55,402 bases of DNA, taken from assembly GCA_947475765.1 (NCBI GenBank), contig CANJMM010000008.1, positions 1-55,402 on the forward strand, given 5' to 3'. Origin of the DNA: Legionellales bacterium. GTDB taxonomy: Bacteria > Pseudomonadota > Gammaproteobacteria > Berkiellales > Berkiellaceae. Positions 9,901 to 18,759 of the stretch are shown piece after piece. The position numbers were made by a program, and so were the translations under genes. The notes beneath the pieces were generated by a model. That model ran no database searches. It was not told where the DNA came from and saw only the letters and a program-made list of their open reading frames with translations. Each line of letters begins with the position of its first letter. The first letter of the stretch is position 1.

Positions 9901-12554
9901 GGGTATTAACCGCTAATAATTATCATTGGGAAGATTTGTATAATGGCGGAGATGCAGATTTTAATGATGTTGATGTTAGTATTAAAAATAATTTTGTATG
10001 TGACCCTTGTGATCATGATAACGCCATTCTTACCGGTAATTTACTAAGCAATGATATGTTAAGTGCAGATGCCGTGAACCGTGTTTATGCGATTAGGTTT
10101 TCTGACAATGTAGAGCATATTATACCTGTTAATGGCGTTTATCAATCTATTCAATCTGGATTTGTGTTGTTATTGAATCCAGATGGTAGTTATACTTTTA
10201 ATTTAACCAAACCAGTTACGAAAGATACGGTATTTTTTGAATATAAATTGATAGATGGAGATGGCTCGAAATCAGATTGGGCTGATTTTTGTTTTGATGT
10301 GGCACCAAAAGACAATCATTTGCCAGAAATATTGGTTAGCCCTGTGGCTTCCCCTGATCTTTTATTAGTAGACGAAAGCAATTTAACTCAAAATGCTACT
10401 GCTAATTTTAAAGATAATTTTAAGATTACCTCGAGCTATGGGGGAGATGGCGCTGGGTTATTAGCGGCTCCAGTGTTTACACTTTCAATTAGTGAAGAAG
10501 GCGCACAGACGGGTTTAAGAGATATGGAAACCAATGAAAATGTGGTTTTATCCATAAATGCGAATGGTACCGTTGTTGAAGGGCGTACAAGCGTCTCAAA
10601 CGCGCTGGTTTTTAGCGTGTCTGTGGATTTATTGGGAACAGTAAAGCTAGATCAAAAACGACCTTTAAACCATCCAGATGCAAATAATTCTGATGATGCA
10701 GTGACTTTAAATTTGGCGAAATTGATTACATTAACTTGTTCAGACACGATTACAGACAGCAATGGTGATAGTGCCACGAGCGCTGCTAGCATAGATATTA
10801 GCCAAGCTTTAAGTTTTGAAGACGATGGTCCAAGCTTTATCAATATTAATGATAAGGTGCCGCTAAATGGGATTGTCGATATCATTGCAAATAATCCCGT
10901 TGATGCGAATGTGGGTGTTGTTCCAGATGTTAAACATGAGGTTCAATTAGTAGATTGGAAATATGGGGCAGATGGTCCTGGTTCAATTGTGCTGGATTCT
11001 TTTTCATCTTCTTCAGGAAGCGCGACGATTAGTATGCTTTCTTCATCTAGCTCAAAACTTAAGCTTGAAATTAAAGAAGGCAACACCGTGGTGGGGGTAG
11101 TGACGTTAAATAAAGATGGGGTTGATACCGTTCAGTTGTATCATCGGCCTAATGCTGAAAATGAGCATGAAGATGATCATAAAGATGATAATAAAGATGA
11201 TCATAAAGATGATCATAAAAATGATGATAAAAATGACCATGAAGATGATCATAAAAATGATGATAAAAATGAGCATGAAGATGAGCATGAAAATGAGGAT
11301 AAGAGTGAGAATGGATGCAAGGATGATGTTAGTGAGAAACCTGAAACCTCAGTACCTCCTGCAGATTTAGATTACTATTTTATTGTAAAAATACAAGATA
11401 AAGACGGTGATAGTACTTTTCAATCTTTTTCTTTGCACATTGATGGTGAACAGCCTTTGCTATCTCGAGGTTATACCGTAGATGGCCCTATAGCAGGGGC
11501 GAACATATTTCAAGATGTGAATGATAATACCATACAAGATACTAATGAGGCTTTTACCCTTTCAAATCAAGTAGGGGCTTATAAACTTGCTTTAATAGAC
11601 ATGAATTTAGATGGGGTAATTGATATACACGATGGAAAATTAGTCTCATCGGGCGGTCGAGATGTTGAGACCAATTTAGAATATGCCATTCCACTTATGG
11701 CGCCTTTAGGCAGCGAAATTATTTCGCCTTTAAGCAGTATTTTGGCCATGCATCCAGAGCATAATCAAGCTTTGGTAGAAGGCTTAGGATTATTACCTGG
11801 AACCGATTTAAGCAAATTAAACCCAATGAGTGAATTAACGTCACTTTCTAAAGCAGCCGCTGTTATGACCTTAAGTGTACAATTGAGTGAAGCCATTGCG
11901 CAGCAATTGGGCGTTTTACCCGCTAATGTAGCCGAGGAAATTTATAATGGCATTGGTAATCAAATTTTAGCCTTACCTAAAGGTATGGTAGCCGATTTTA
12001 CTCAGGGGGATTTTTTACACGCAATTATTGAAGATGTGTCACATCAAGTTGGATTAAAATCAAGTGATTTTGATCCTATTATAAACCTGCTTACTGAAAG
12101 TCAAATGGCTTTAAGTCATAGTGTAGAGAATATTGCTCCTATACAAGATAGCGTGGGGCTCATAAGCGAAGTGCAGCATGCCACTCAAGGTGTGGTTGCA
12201 CAAGCCATAAGTCAGTTTTATGCCGGTATAATTTCAGCAGAGCAATTGGATCATGTTACACAATGGCTACATGAATATAACCAAGGTGAAGCTAAGTTAA
12301 GTGACGCAACAGGATTAGATTTATCAGGTCAAATAGCTGAAATTGTGTCTGATTTATCACAAAGTAATGATCACAGCGTATTAACTAGTAATAATAGTGA
12401 ATCCACAGAGCAGCAAGCATCTACAATTCTCATGCCAGCACTCTCAGCTCCAGCTCCAGTTCCAGAGCCAGAGCCAGAGCCAATATTAGTTACCCCAGAA
12501 ATGACGGAGTCAAGCAGCTTTAAGCCAGTATTGCCATCCCAGGATACTTGGTAA
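6978..12554 (+). CDS. Giant T1SS-143-repeat, LapA-like surface adhesin
   Basis: About 1,858 aa, probably exported by a type I system and displayed at the surface. The start is ATG 6978 with AGGGG upstream; an in-frame GTG lies at 6972. The N-terminus is a Lys/Asp repeat followed by SLEEIQALDASAAGN (AAG at 101-103), which resembles the retention and protease-cleavage module of LapA/BapA-type adhesins. A lead-in Ig-like domain (about 204-314) is followed by T1SS-143-type repeats at about 325-475, 485-655, 661-821 and 1128-1285, each ending in F-x-DDGPSI/F or a variant. A DUF4114-like calcium-binding domain (about 838-1006) has DLYNGGDADFNDVDVSI. An Asp/His/Lys low-complexity stretch lies near 1393-1451, an EF-hand-like DMNLDGVIDIHDG near 1545, and the tail is [10 protein letters not shown] see no GGxGxD RTX nonapeptides. 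No type I exporter genes are in the window. Confidence 0.88.
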   Translation: MKGTSSKDKDKDKDKENNKSDHVVSSEDASLSIPLITQQSQTPDKDQVQVQDKNNSDKSDKSDKSDQSNQVEKPEDTKANKANVDTELLSLEEIQALDASAAGNKSSGSQYALFINAWGSLDSVDDGRYDWDKFNESEEVQKLATEISLLPSDENAVIKVDNPVKIIDLTPRLEGGDVSVDEDDLLDSRGAGESEGSDRTQSNTVNGDFIIIAPDGIKDLIVGGHDVIKDGVFLAPNNFFMTPLGSTLTFLSVTPGALPGTAQVTYSYTLNDNETHSPGDGENSLFEDFDVVLKDTDGSIVSNTLSVKIVDDVPSIVASESEEVQNIVVDDTNLDTPVSANFSGFFTPVPGADGATIKYTLGINESDNDSGLKDTLSDKEIYLFLEGEAVVGRADGEKVFSITVDADTGIVTLNQSRSVVHDAPDDPDEPGDSAAKLANANLITLTAVITDSDFDTASAIKNIGDAFSFKDDGPSISANEDKVPTLTVDDSNFLIDDTKDFSGLFEPDFGKDGPKDSDNNDSPDSDAIKYTLGLNNDIEGSDSGLKDTLTNDSVFLYFENGGKDIVGLAGGRTGDEVFRITVDANTGEVTLNQSRSVVHNDPDDHDESEGSAAKLANPNLITLTATITDGDLDTASDIKNIGDAFSFKDDGPSITQNEAQVPTLTVDDTDFSFNDSASFAGLFGHDFGKDGPKDTDDSDDTGLTPDDDADAIKYTLSISGSGVVDSGLKDTLTGHSVLLTQVGDTVFGKAGANTVFTIKVIPTTGEVILDQQRAIVHVDNLDTSMVGSLVKLTATITDGDGDKDYADVDITGQFVFEDDQPVANNDCHVCDPNKEEVIPTEWSINIHYLGTNAGYNNSFGYYFKDANGNPISGQIIWEGVKDNVLNSDFTLDQTKLPGVNPCDIGYFIIPDGYNQNKTKGSYNDKADVTFSDSSGDWKAFVNGHEIFGKGASIFFDNAAFNVDHYTHFNYIGDTGVLTANNYHWEDLYNGGDADFNDVDVSIKNNFVCDPCDHDNAILTGNLLSNDMLSADAVNRVYAIRFSDNVEHIIPVNGVYQSIQSGFVLLLNPDGSYTFNLTKPVTKDTVFFEYKLIDGDGSKSDWADFCFDVAPKDNHLPEILVSPVASPDLLLVDESNLTQNATANFKDNFKITSSYGGDGAGLLAAPVFTLSISEEGAQTGLRDMETNENVVLSINANGTVVEGRTSVSNALVFSVSVDLLGTVKLDQKRPLNHPDANNSDDAVTLNLAKLITLTCSDTITDSNGDSATSAASIDISQALSFEDDGPSFININDKVPLNGIVDIIANNPVDANVGVVPDVKHEVQLVDWKYGADGPGSIVLDSFSSSSGSATISMLSSSSSKLKLEIKEGNTVVGVVTLNKDGVDTVQLYHRPNAENEHEDDHKDDNKDDHKDDHKNDDKNDHEDDHKNDDKNEHEDEHENEDKSENGCKDDVSEKPETSVPPADLDYYFIVKIQDKDGDSTFQSFSLHIDGEQPLLSRGYTVDGPIAGANIFQDVNDNTIQDTNEAFTLSNQVGAYKLALIDMNLDGVIDIHDGKLVSSGGRDVETNLEYAIPLMAPLGSEIISPLSSILAMHPEHNQALVEGLGLLPGTDLSKLNPMSELTSLSKAAAVMTLSVQLSEAIAQQLGVLPANVAEEIYNGIGNQILALPKGMVADFTQGDFLHAIIEDVSHQVGLKSSDFDPIINLLTESQMALSHSVENIAPIQDSVGLISEVQHATQGVVAQAISQFYAGIISAEQLDHVTQWLHEYNQGEAKLSDATGLDLSGQIAEIVSDLSQSNDHSVLTSNNSESTEQQASTILMPALSAPAPVPEPEPEPILVTPEMTESSSFKPVLPSQDTW
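8187..8450 (+). repeat. Intragenic duplication, copy 1
   Basis: This 264-base stretch in the adhesin gene aligns without gaps to 8721-8984 at a fixed offset of 534 bases (178 codons). Long blocks are identical at DNA level, for example AATATTGGCGATGCTTTTAG and GTACCAACGCTTACGGTTGA. DNA-level identity above protein-level need suggests recent duplication or gene conversion between neighbouring repeat domains. Confidence 0.85.
8721..8984 (+). repeat. Intragenic duplication, copy 2
   Basis: Second copy of the 264-base unit described at 8187-8450. Differences cluster around the HDAPDDPDEPGD versus HNDPDDHDESEG loop, so the acidic loop diverges while the strand-coding DNA stays nearly identical. 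Confidence 0.85.
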
Positions 12555-12631
12555 AAGTGTTGAGCAATTTAATTTACTTGTTTAATTTGTTAATTTGCTA
12601 ATTTAGCAGTTTGTTTAATTATCTCAAATGC

Positions 12632-12678
12632 TATAATACTCAATTTATTATTAAGTTAAGTTAAGTTAAGCTAAGTTA
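12632..12678 (+). promoter_or_regulatory. TATAAT box and TTAAG pentamer repeat upstream of putP
   Basis: A perfect -10 hexamer TATAAT lies at 12632-12637, with a weak TTGTTT about 15 bases upstream. About 14 bases later a pentameric TTAAG array (12651-12678, one copy varied to CTAAG) fills the leader before the ribosome-binding site AAAAGGG. A small palindrome TGCTAATTTAGCA (12596-12608) lies upstream and may mark the end of the adhesin transcript, but it has little loop. Confidence 0.45.
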
Positions 12679-12697
12679 AATTGAAAAGGGATGATGC

Positions 12698-14173
12698 ATG
12701 TTTGATGATGTCAGGGCGTTTACTTTTATTGCTTATTTATCTGTTGTGTTGTTAGTTGCCTTGGTAGCTTATGTTGTTACTAAAAACTTGTCTGATTTAG
12801 TGCTAGGGGGGCGTAAATTAGGGGGCCCTGTAGCCGCATTATCAGCAGGTGCTTCAGACATGAGTGCTTGGCTATTAATGGGCTTGCCCGGGTTGGCCTT
12901 TTTATATGGTTTTAATCAAATTTGGCTACCTATTGGTTTAACCATAGGGTGTTATACAAGCTGGCGTGTTATCGCTAAGCCTTTAAGGGTGTACTCAGAG
13001 TTTGCTAAAGACTCGATTACGCTACCTTCTTTTTTAGAAAATCGATTTCATGATGAAACAGGGGTGATTAGGGCTGTGTTAGCCACAATCATGCTTTTCT
13101 TTTTTGCTGTTTATACTTCTTCAGGTTTGGTTGCAGGGGCAAGATTACTCGAGAGCTTTGGTTTAGAATATCACCAAGGCTTGTTGCTTGGCACCAGTAT
13201 TATTGTCGGCTATACGTTTGTAGGCGGTTTTTTAGCCGTCAGCTGGACTGACTTTTTCCAAGGCGTTTTTATGTTTTTGTGTTTAATCGCGGTGCCGATT
13301 ATCGCGACTTATCATTTTGGCGGACTAGATCAAATTATTGTGGCCGCAAGTGCGCAAAAAGCATTTTTATTTAATCCTTTTGAAAATGTGAACGCCTTTT
13401 TGTTCATGAACCTGTTTGCTTGGGGATTAGGCTATTTTGGCCAACCGCACATATTAGTTCGATATATGGCCGTTAGTAGCACAAAAGTCATTCCTATAGC
13501 CCGACGTATTGCGGTAGGATGGATGGGCTTATCGATGGTAGGGGCTACTTTGACCGGTATAGTTGGAAATGCCTATTTTGTTCAAGGTGACGTACATCAC
13601 GAATCTATTTTTATATTATTTTCTGAAACTTTATTTCCTGCTTGGTTTACGGGTATTTTATTTGCAGCGATTTTATCGACGATTATGTGCGCCATAGACT
13701 CTCAAATGTTGGCTTCAAGTTCGGCATTAACCGAAGATATTTATCATAAGTGGATTAGAAAAAATGCCACTCAAAAAGAATTGATGTGGATAGGTAGGGC
13801 GGCGATTATTGTGATTGCAGCAGTTGCGGTTGTATTGGCTTCTAATGCGGGGCACACTGTGATTGATTTAGTGGCTTTTGCTTGGGCAGGCTTAGGTTCG
13901 GCTTTTGGTCCGGTGGTTATTTTAAGTTTATATTGGTCTAGAATTACTCGAAATGGTGCCCTATCAGGTATTATTGTTGGCGCATTAACCGTTATTTTAT
14001 GGAAAGCTGCTAGGATATATATAGGCGGAAATGTCTTTGAAATCTACGAAATTATTCCGGGATTTATCCTGGGATTTATCACCATTGTTATTTGCAGTTT
14101 TTTAGATAAAAAACCCGCTCAAAAAATCATAGCCGATTTTAATCAAGTTTGGCAGTTAATCAGGAATCAATAG
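12698..14173 (+). CDS. putP: Sodium/proline symporter
   Basis: PutP imports L-proline with Na+ across the inner membrane (SSS family). At 491 aa it has the normal length, with about 13 hydrophobic segments from residue 6 to the C-terminus. The family signature GASDMSAWLLMGLPG near residue 51 carries Na+-site and substrate-site residues, and the RYMAV and CAIDSQMLASSSALTEDIY segments also fit PutP. It starts at ATG 12698 behind AAAAGGG. putA begins two bases after the stop, so uptake and breakdown of proline are co-expressed. Confidence 0.95.
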   Translation: MFDDVRAFTFIAYLSVVLLVALVAYVVTKNLSDLVLGGRKLGGPVAALSAGASDMSAWLLMGLPGLAFLYGFNQIWLPIGLTIGCYTSWRVIAKPLRVYSEFAKDSITLPSFLENRFHDETGVIRAVLATIMLFFFAVYTSSGLVAGARLLESFGLEYHQGLLLGTSIIVGYTFVGGFLAVSWTDFFQGVFMFLCLIAVPIIATYHFGGLDQIIVAASAQKAFLFNPFENVNAFLFMNLFAWGLGYFGQPHILVRYMAVSSTKVIPIARRIAVGWMGLSMVGATLTGIVGNAYFVQGDVHHESIFILFSETLFPAWFTGILFAAILSTIMCAIDSQMLASSSALTEDIYHKWIRKNATQKELMWIGRAAIIVIAAVAVVLASNAGHTVIDLVAFAWAGLGSAFGPVVILSLYWSRITRNGALSGIIVGALTVILWKAARIYIGGNVFEIYEIIPGFILGFITIVICSFLDKKPAQKIIADFNQVWQLIRNQ

Positions 14174-14175
14174 TA

Positions 14176-17100
14176 ATGATAAATAATTATAATAATAATT
14201 CAAGTTTAGATATGCTGGATGCATCTTATCGGTGTGATGAAACAGAACATGTTTTGGCTTTGGTCAAAATAGCCGAAGTCGACGCTAAAACAGAGTTGAC
14301 GATTAAGCAGCAAACAGAAAAATTAGTTTCAGAACTACGAAAAAGAAGGCTGAATGAACGTGGGCTAGATGCTTTTATGTTGCAGTATGATTTGTCTAGC
14401 GAAGAGGGCGTTTCCCTCATGTGCTTGGCAGAGGCATTATTGCGCATCCCTAATAAAGAAACAGCCGACAAATTAATTAAAGACAAATTAACTGCCAGCA
14501 ATTGGGAGCAGCATTTAGGTAAAAGTCATTCTTTATTTGTAAATGCGGCTACTTGGGCCTTAATGATTACAGGGAAAGTCTTAAATCAAAGCAACAGTCA
14601 TGAAGTGCAATCTAATATTTTATCCCAAAGTTTGAGAAAATTGGCGAACAAAGGCGGTGAGCCTATTGTGAGAACAGCCGTTCAGAAAGCCATGCAAATT
14701 TTAGGCAAACAATTTGTAAAAGGCCGCACCATTGAGGAAGCCCTAGAGCGATCTAAAGAAAAACAAAAAAAAGGTTATCGTTTTTCTTATGATATGTTAG
14801 GAGAGGCAGCCTATACACAAAAAGATGCTGAACAGTATTTTAGGGCCTACCAACAAGCCATTGAAGCCATTGCAAAAAATGGTCCTTATGAATCGCCTAT
14901 AACTGCCCCTGGTGTATCGGTAAAGCTTTCAGCACTACACCCAACTTATACGGTAAAAAAATCTGACAGGGTCTTAACAGAATTAACTGCAAAATTAAAA
15001 ATGCTGGCCAAAATGGCAAAAGAGACCAATATTAATTTAACCGTAGATGCAGAAGAATCGGTTAGGTTAAAATTGTCTTTGGCTGTTATAAAAGAAATTC
15101 TAATTGACCCACAATTTGCCGATTGGAAAGGATTTGGCATAGCCGTTCAAGCTTATCAAAAAAGAGCACTTTCGGTGATAGCATGGCTTACGCTCACAGC
15201 CAGAGAAAATAAACGCTATTTAATGATAAGATTAGTAAAAGGCGCTTATTGGGATAGTGAAATTAAGTATGCCCAAGTCAATGGCTTAGAAGGCTACCCA
15301 GTTTTTACCCGTAAAATATCAACAGATATTAGTTTTATGGCCTGTGTTAAAAAATTATTTGAAGCACAGGATGTGATTTATCCTCAATTTGCGACGCATA
15401 ATGCTTATACCGTGTCTTATGTGATGGCTTGTGCTAAAGCAAGTAAAACAGAGAATTATGAATTTCAATGTTTACATGGTATGGGCGATTCGTTATACGA
15501 TCAAATTGTTGAAAATAATACGCAACAAAGTTGTAGAGTGTATGCCCCAGTCGGCAGCCATGAAAGTTTATTGGCCTACTTGGTTAGGCGTTTACTAGAA
15601 AATGGCGCAAACACGTCTTTTGTGAATCGCATTGTCAATCAAAATTTACCGGTTTCAGAGTTAGTAGAAAATCCCATTGATAAAATAAAAGATCTGAAAG
15701 AAATTCCGCATACTAAAATTAATTTGCCGATGTATTTGTACGGAAAATCTCGACTCAACTCTATTGGGGTAGATTTGTGGGAACCTAAGGTATTTGAGGC
15801 GATATTGCACTATGCCAAAAAAGCAGTACATAAAATTAAAGCGTTACCCACAGCAGTTAAACAACATGAAGGTTTAATGGCAAAATGTGAACAACAAGAA
15901 AGACTAAGCCCTGTGGATAAGCGCTTAGTATTAGGCGTAGTTTATCAAGCAGATGAAGGTATTTTATATAAAACACTTGAACAGGGAAAAAAGGCGTTTG
16001 AGCGAATTAGTATAGAGAGTGTTGAAAATAGAGTAAAGGCTTTAGATAAACTGGCTGATTTATTAGAGCATCGTCGAGATGAAGCGGTAAGGCTATTGAT
16101 TTTAGAAGCCGGTAAAACATTAGAAGACGCACTGGGTGAAGTGCGTGAAGCCGTAGATTTTTGTCGTTATTATCGCCTTCAAGTCATTGAGAAATTTTTG
16201 ACGCCAGAGTTATTATTAGGCCCAACAGGCGAACATAATCAGCTGTCTTTACATGGCAGAGGCGTTGTGGCTTGTATTAGCCCGTGGAATTTCCCTTTGG
16301 CGATATTTTTAGGCCAAATTACGGCTGCTTTGGCAGCAGGTAATACCGTGATAGCTAAACCCGCACAACAAACGGTGTTAATTGCAGATTGGGCCATGAA
16401 TTTAATTCATGAGGCGGGATTTGATAGTGATGTCGTTCAATTATTACCCGGTAGAGGCAGTGTGATTGGGGATAAACTAATAGAAGACCAGAGAATTTCA
16501 GCTGTCTTGTTTACGGGCTCTACTGAAACTGCGCAGCATATTCAACTTAAATTAGCGCAAAGAAAAGGGCCAATTGTGCCATTTATTGCTGAAACCGGTG
16601 GACAAAATGCCATGATTGTCGACTCATCGGCCTTGCCTGAACAAGTTGTTTCAGATGTGATTCAATCGGCTTTTCAAAGTGCAGGTCAGCGCTGTTCAGC
16701 TTTAAGAGTTTTGTTTATACAAGAAGATATTTATGACAAAGTCATGAGCATGTTGGTTGGCGCAATGAATGAAGTGGTTGTCGGAAATCCTTTACGCATT
16801 CAAACAGACATTGGTCCGATTATTGACTCAGATTCTGTAAAAAAATTACGCCATCATGAAATGTTTTTAAAAGATAAGGCTAAGTTTATTGGCCGAATTA
16901 AATTATCCAATGACTGTGATCAAGGCAGCTTTTTTGAGCCTTGTGCCTATCAAATTAATAATCTTGAGCAATTAACGGAAGAGCATTTCGGGCCTATTTT
17001 ACATGTCATTAAATTTAAACATGATGGCTTGCCTGAAGTTTTAGCTCAAATAGAAAAAACAGGCTATGGCTTAACTTTAGGCATACATAGCCGAATTGAT

Positions 17101-17331
17101 GAAACCATTCAGTTTATTGTAAGCCGTGCTAAAGTCGGCAATATTTACGTCAATCGAAATATGATTGGCGCTGTAGTGGGCATTCAGCCATTTGGTGGGG
17201 AAGGGCTATCTGGTACAGGACCTAAAGCAGGTGGGCCAAATTATGTCACGCGATTAGCCGTTGAGCGAACACTTTGTATTAATACGACCGCCTCCGGCGG
17301 AAATGCAAGCCTAATGGCCATAGGCGATTAA
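14176..17331 (+). CDS. putA: Bifunctional proline dehydrogenase / glutamate-semialdehyde dehydrogenase
   Basis: PutA oxidises proline to glutamate: an FAD-dependent PRODH barrel makes pyrroline-5-carboxylate, and an NAD-dependent aldehyde dehydrogenase domain finishes the reaction. PRODH motifs include RLVKGAYWDSEIK and FQCLHGMGDSLYDQ. The ALDH part (about 520-1040) has ISPWNFPLAIF, AETGGQNAMIVDSSALPE and the nucleophile C840 in SAGQRCSALR. At about 1,051 aa it lacks the N-terminal ribbon-helix-helix DNA-binding domain of the E. coli 1,320-aa protein, so it should not repress its own operon. I chose ATG 14176, which has AGGA upstream. A TTG at 14149 would overlap putP by 25 bases. Confidence 0.96.
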   Translation: MINNYNNNSSLDMLDASYRCDETEHVLALVKIAEVDAKTELTIKQQTEKLVSELRKRRLNERGLDAFMLQYDLSSEEGVSLMCLAEALLRIPNKETADKLIKDKLTASNWEQHLGKSHSLFVNAATWALMITGKVLNQSNSHEVQSNILSQSLRKLANKGGEPIVRTAVQKAMQILGKQFVKGRTIEEALERSKEKQKKGYRFSYDMLGEAAYTQKDAEQYFRAYQQAIEAIAKNGPYESPITAPGVSVKLSALHPTYTVKKSDRVLTELTAKLKMLAKMAKETNINLTVDAEESVRLKLSLAVIKEILIDPQFADWKGFGIAVQAYQKRALSVIAWLTLTARENKRYLMIRLVKGAYWDSEIKYAQVNGLEGYPVFTRKISTDISFMACVKKLFEAQDVIYPQFATHNAYTVSYVMACAKASKTENYEFQCLHGMGDSLYDQIVENNTQQSCRVYAPVGSHESLLAYLVRRLLENGANTSFVNRIVNQNLPVSELVENPIDKIKDLKEIPHTKINLPMYLYGKSRLNSIGVDLWEPKVFEAILHYAKKAVHKIKALPTAVKQHEGLMAKCEQQERLSPVDKRLVLGVVYQADEGILYKTLEQGKKAFERISIESVENRVKALDKLADLLEHRRDEAVRLLILEAGKTLEDALGEVREAVDFCRYYRLQVIEKFLTPELLLGPTGEHNQLSLHGRGVVACISPWNFPLAIFLGQITAALAAGNTVIAKPAQQTVLIADWAMNLIHEAGFDSDVVQLLPGRGSVIGDKLIEDQRISAVLFTGSTETAQHIQLKLAQRKGPIVPFIAETGGQNAMIVDSSALPEQVVSDVIQSAFQSAGQRCSALRVLFIQEDIYDKVMSMLVGAMNEVVVGNPLRIQTDIGPIIDSDSVKKLRHHEMFLKDKAKFIGRIKLSNDCDQGSFFEPCAYQINNLEQLTEEHFGPILHVIKFKHDGLPEVLAQIEKTGYGLTLGIHSRIDETIQFIVSRAKVGNIYVNRNMIGAVVGIQPFGGEGLSGTGPKAGGPNYVTRLAVERTLCINTTASGGNASLMAIGD

Positions 17332-17364
17332 TAAATTTAAATATTAAATATTAAATATTAAATT

Positions 17365-18180
17365 TTAAATAAGGCTTAACCACCAAAGCGAGTAAGGCAT
17401 AGAAATTAAAAACAAAACAAGCCAAAAACTTGATTGTAAACGATATTTTTTAGCCAATTGTAATTGGGTAAAATTAGAAATTAAGTAGGGTTGACGAGCC
17501 GTTAACCCAGTTTTGCTTATTAAATTAATGATACTGCCCTCATTTTTCTTGAGGGTAGAAAAATTGCCTAATACATAAATAGGGCTACCTATGTCCATTC
17601 GCCATTCTTTATATTGATAGCGCCCAAATAAAAAACCTAAGAATAGCATTATTTTATATTTAGATTTTCCTTGTGGGTTGGCTGAAAATCCATACCAAGT
17701 TTCATGCATATTTGGCTGAATATCGGCACCAGTGGGATCAACTATACATATATCGCTTAGATCGTTAAGCATAAATGATTCGACAGATTGGCCTTGTGCT
17801 ACGATAGGCCAGTTATTTTTTTGATTTTTTCTATATATTTTATAACTGTACCAAGTACAAGGCTTCAGTGAAAGTGGGGCGATAAGACAAGCATGATTGG
17901 GTAGGGCATATTGTTTGCCGGTAAGCTCTGAATAGCCTTGAGCGGCAGAACGAATTTTTGAAGAGGGGGTATCTTCAATGATGCGTGCTTTTAATAAATG
18001 CCGATAATTTTGAAAAAGACTCATTAGGGTAATAAAGAAAAAAAGTGCCAGCCAAAATAAATAAACCGGCGTAGGGAGTTGGCTTAAGGCATTTTTATCA
18101 AATGCCATTGAAAAAACAGGATGAATAAAATCAAAATAAATTGATTTAAAAGACTGTAATATAAAATCGATTTCTGTCAT
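17365..18180 (-). CDS. GIDE-domain-like membrane protein
   Basis: This 271-aa protein has a hydrophobic segment at about residues 38-60 and another at the C-terminus (about 250-270), with a soluble domain between. That domain begins RIIEDTPSSKIRSAAQGYSELTGKQ and has CTWYSYKIYRK and DLSDICIVDPTGADI, a pattern typical of the GIDE-type domain. That domain takes its name from a mitochondrial ubiquitin ligase but is common in bacteria without a RING finger. I see no RING cysteine cluster here, so no ligase activity is implied. It shares one base with the end of lemA, a pairing often seen for this family. The biochemical role is unknown. Confidence 0.75.
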   Translation of the reverse strand: MTEIDFILQSFKSIYFDFIHPVFSMAFDKNALSQLPTPVYLFWLALFFFITLMSLFQNYRHLLKARIIEDTPSSKIRSAAQGYSELTGKQYALPNHACLIAPLSLKPCTWYSYKIYRKNQKNNWPIVAQGQSVESFMLNDLSDICIVDPTGADIQPNMHETWYGFSANPQGKSKYKIMLFLGFLFGRYQYKEWRMDIGSPIYVLGNFSTLKKNEGSIINLISKTGLTARQPYLISNFTQLQLAKKYRLQSSFWLVLFLISMPYSLWWLSLI

Positions 18181-18758
18181 TATTCAAATAATTTTTTAAT
18201 GTCTACAGGGCTGATTTCAGATTCTGAAAATTCAAGTAAAGCTTGTTTTTTGAAGCTGGCCAGTTTAGCGACAATTAAATCGGGAAATTGTTCAATGCGT
18301 ATATTATTAAGCGTGGCGGCTTCGTTATAAACTTCTCGACGATCGGCGATAGAGTTTTCCAGAATAGAAATACGATCTTGTAGCTGTTTAAAAATTGCAT
18401 TAGTTTTTAAATCGGGGTAATTTTCTGCCACGGCAAATAAATTCATTAAGCCTTGTCTGAGCGTGCCTTCAGCTTTGCCTAGGGCGCCGATGTCGCCCGC
18501 TTGCAATGCAGACATCACAGAGCTACGGGCTTGTGTGATTTTAGTAAGGGTTTCTTTTTCAAAGCCCATGTATTGCCGGCAGGTTTCAACCAGTTTAGGT
18601 AATTCATCGTGACGTTGTTTTAGCAACACATCAATGTTGGCGAAAGATTTTAAAACATTGTTTTTTAGCCCGATTAAATTATTATAAATAAAAATAAAGT
18701 AAACTAAAGATGCGGTTAAAATGGCAATAATAAAATAAGTTTTTATGTTTAAGTCCAT
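18180..18758 (-). CDS. lemA: LemA family protein
   Basis: A 192-aa LemA family protein with a single N-terminal membrane anchor (residues about 8-26) and a helical bundle. Diagnostic stretches are LKNNVLKSFANIDVLLKQRH and DELPKLVETCRQYMGFEKET, then NLFAVAENYPDLKTNAIFKQLQDRI. The molecular function of LemA is not established; the family is membrane-linked and often sits beside envelope or GIDE-like proteins. It lies in a tight minus-strand cluster, one base after the TPR-methyltransferase gene and coupled to the GIDE-like gene. Confidence 0.93.
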   Translation of the reverse strand: MDLNIKTYFIIAILTASLVYFIFIYNNLIGLKNNVLKSFANIDVLLKQRHDELPKLVETCRQYMGFEKETLTKITQARSSVMSALQAGDIGALGKAEGTLRQGLMNLFAVAENYPDLKTNAIFKQLQDRISILENSIADRREVYNEAATLNNIRIEQFPDLIVAKLASFKKQALLEFSESEISPVDIKKLFE

Positions 18759-18759
18759 G

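Noticed and set aside
11106-11370. Met/Ile-rich open frames in both directions over the acidic low-complexity stretch
   Set aside because: They are alternative frames of the GAT-rich repeat that encodes DDHKDD-type sequence in the adhesin.
6978-12554. Classical RTX toxin
   Set aside because: No GGxGxD nonapeptide repeats and no toxin domain are visible; the repeats are of the T1SS-143 adhesin type.
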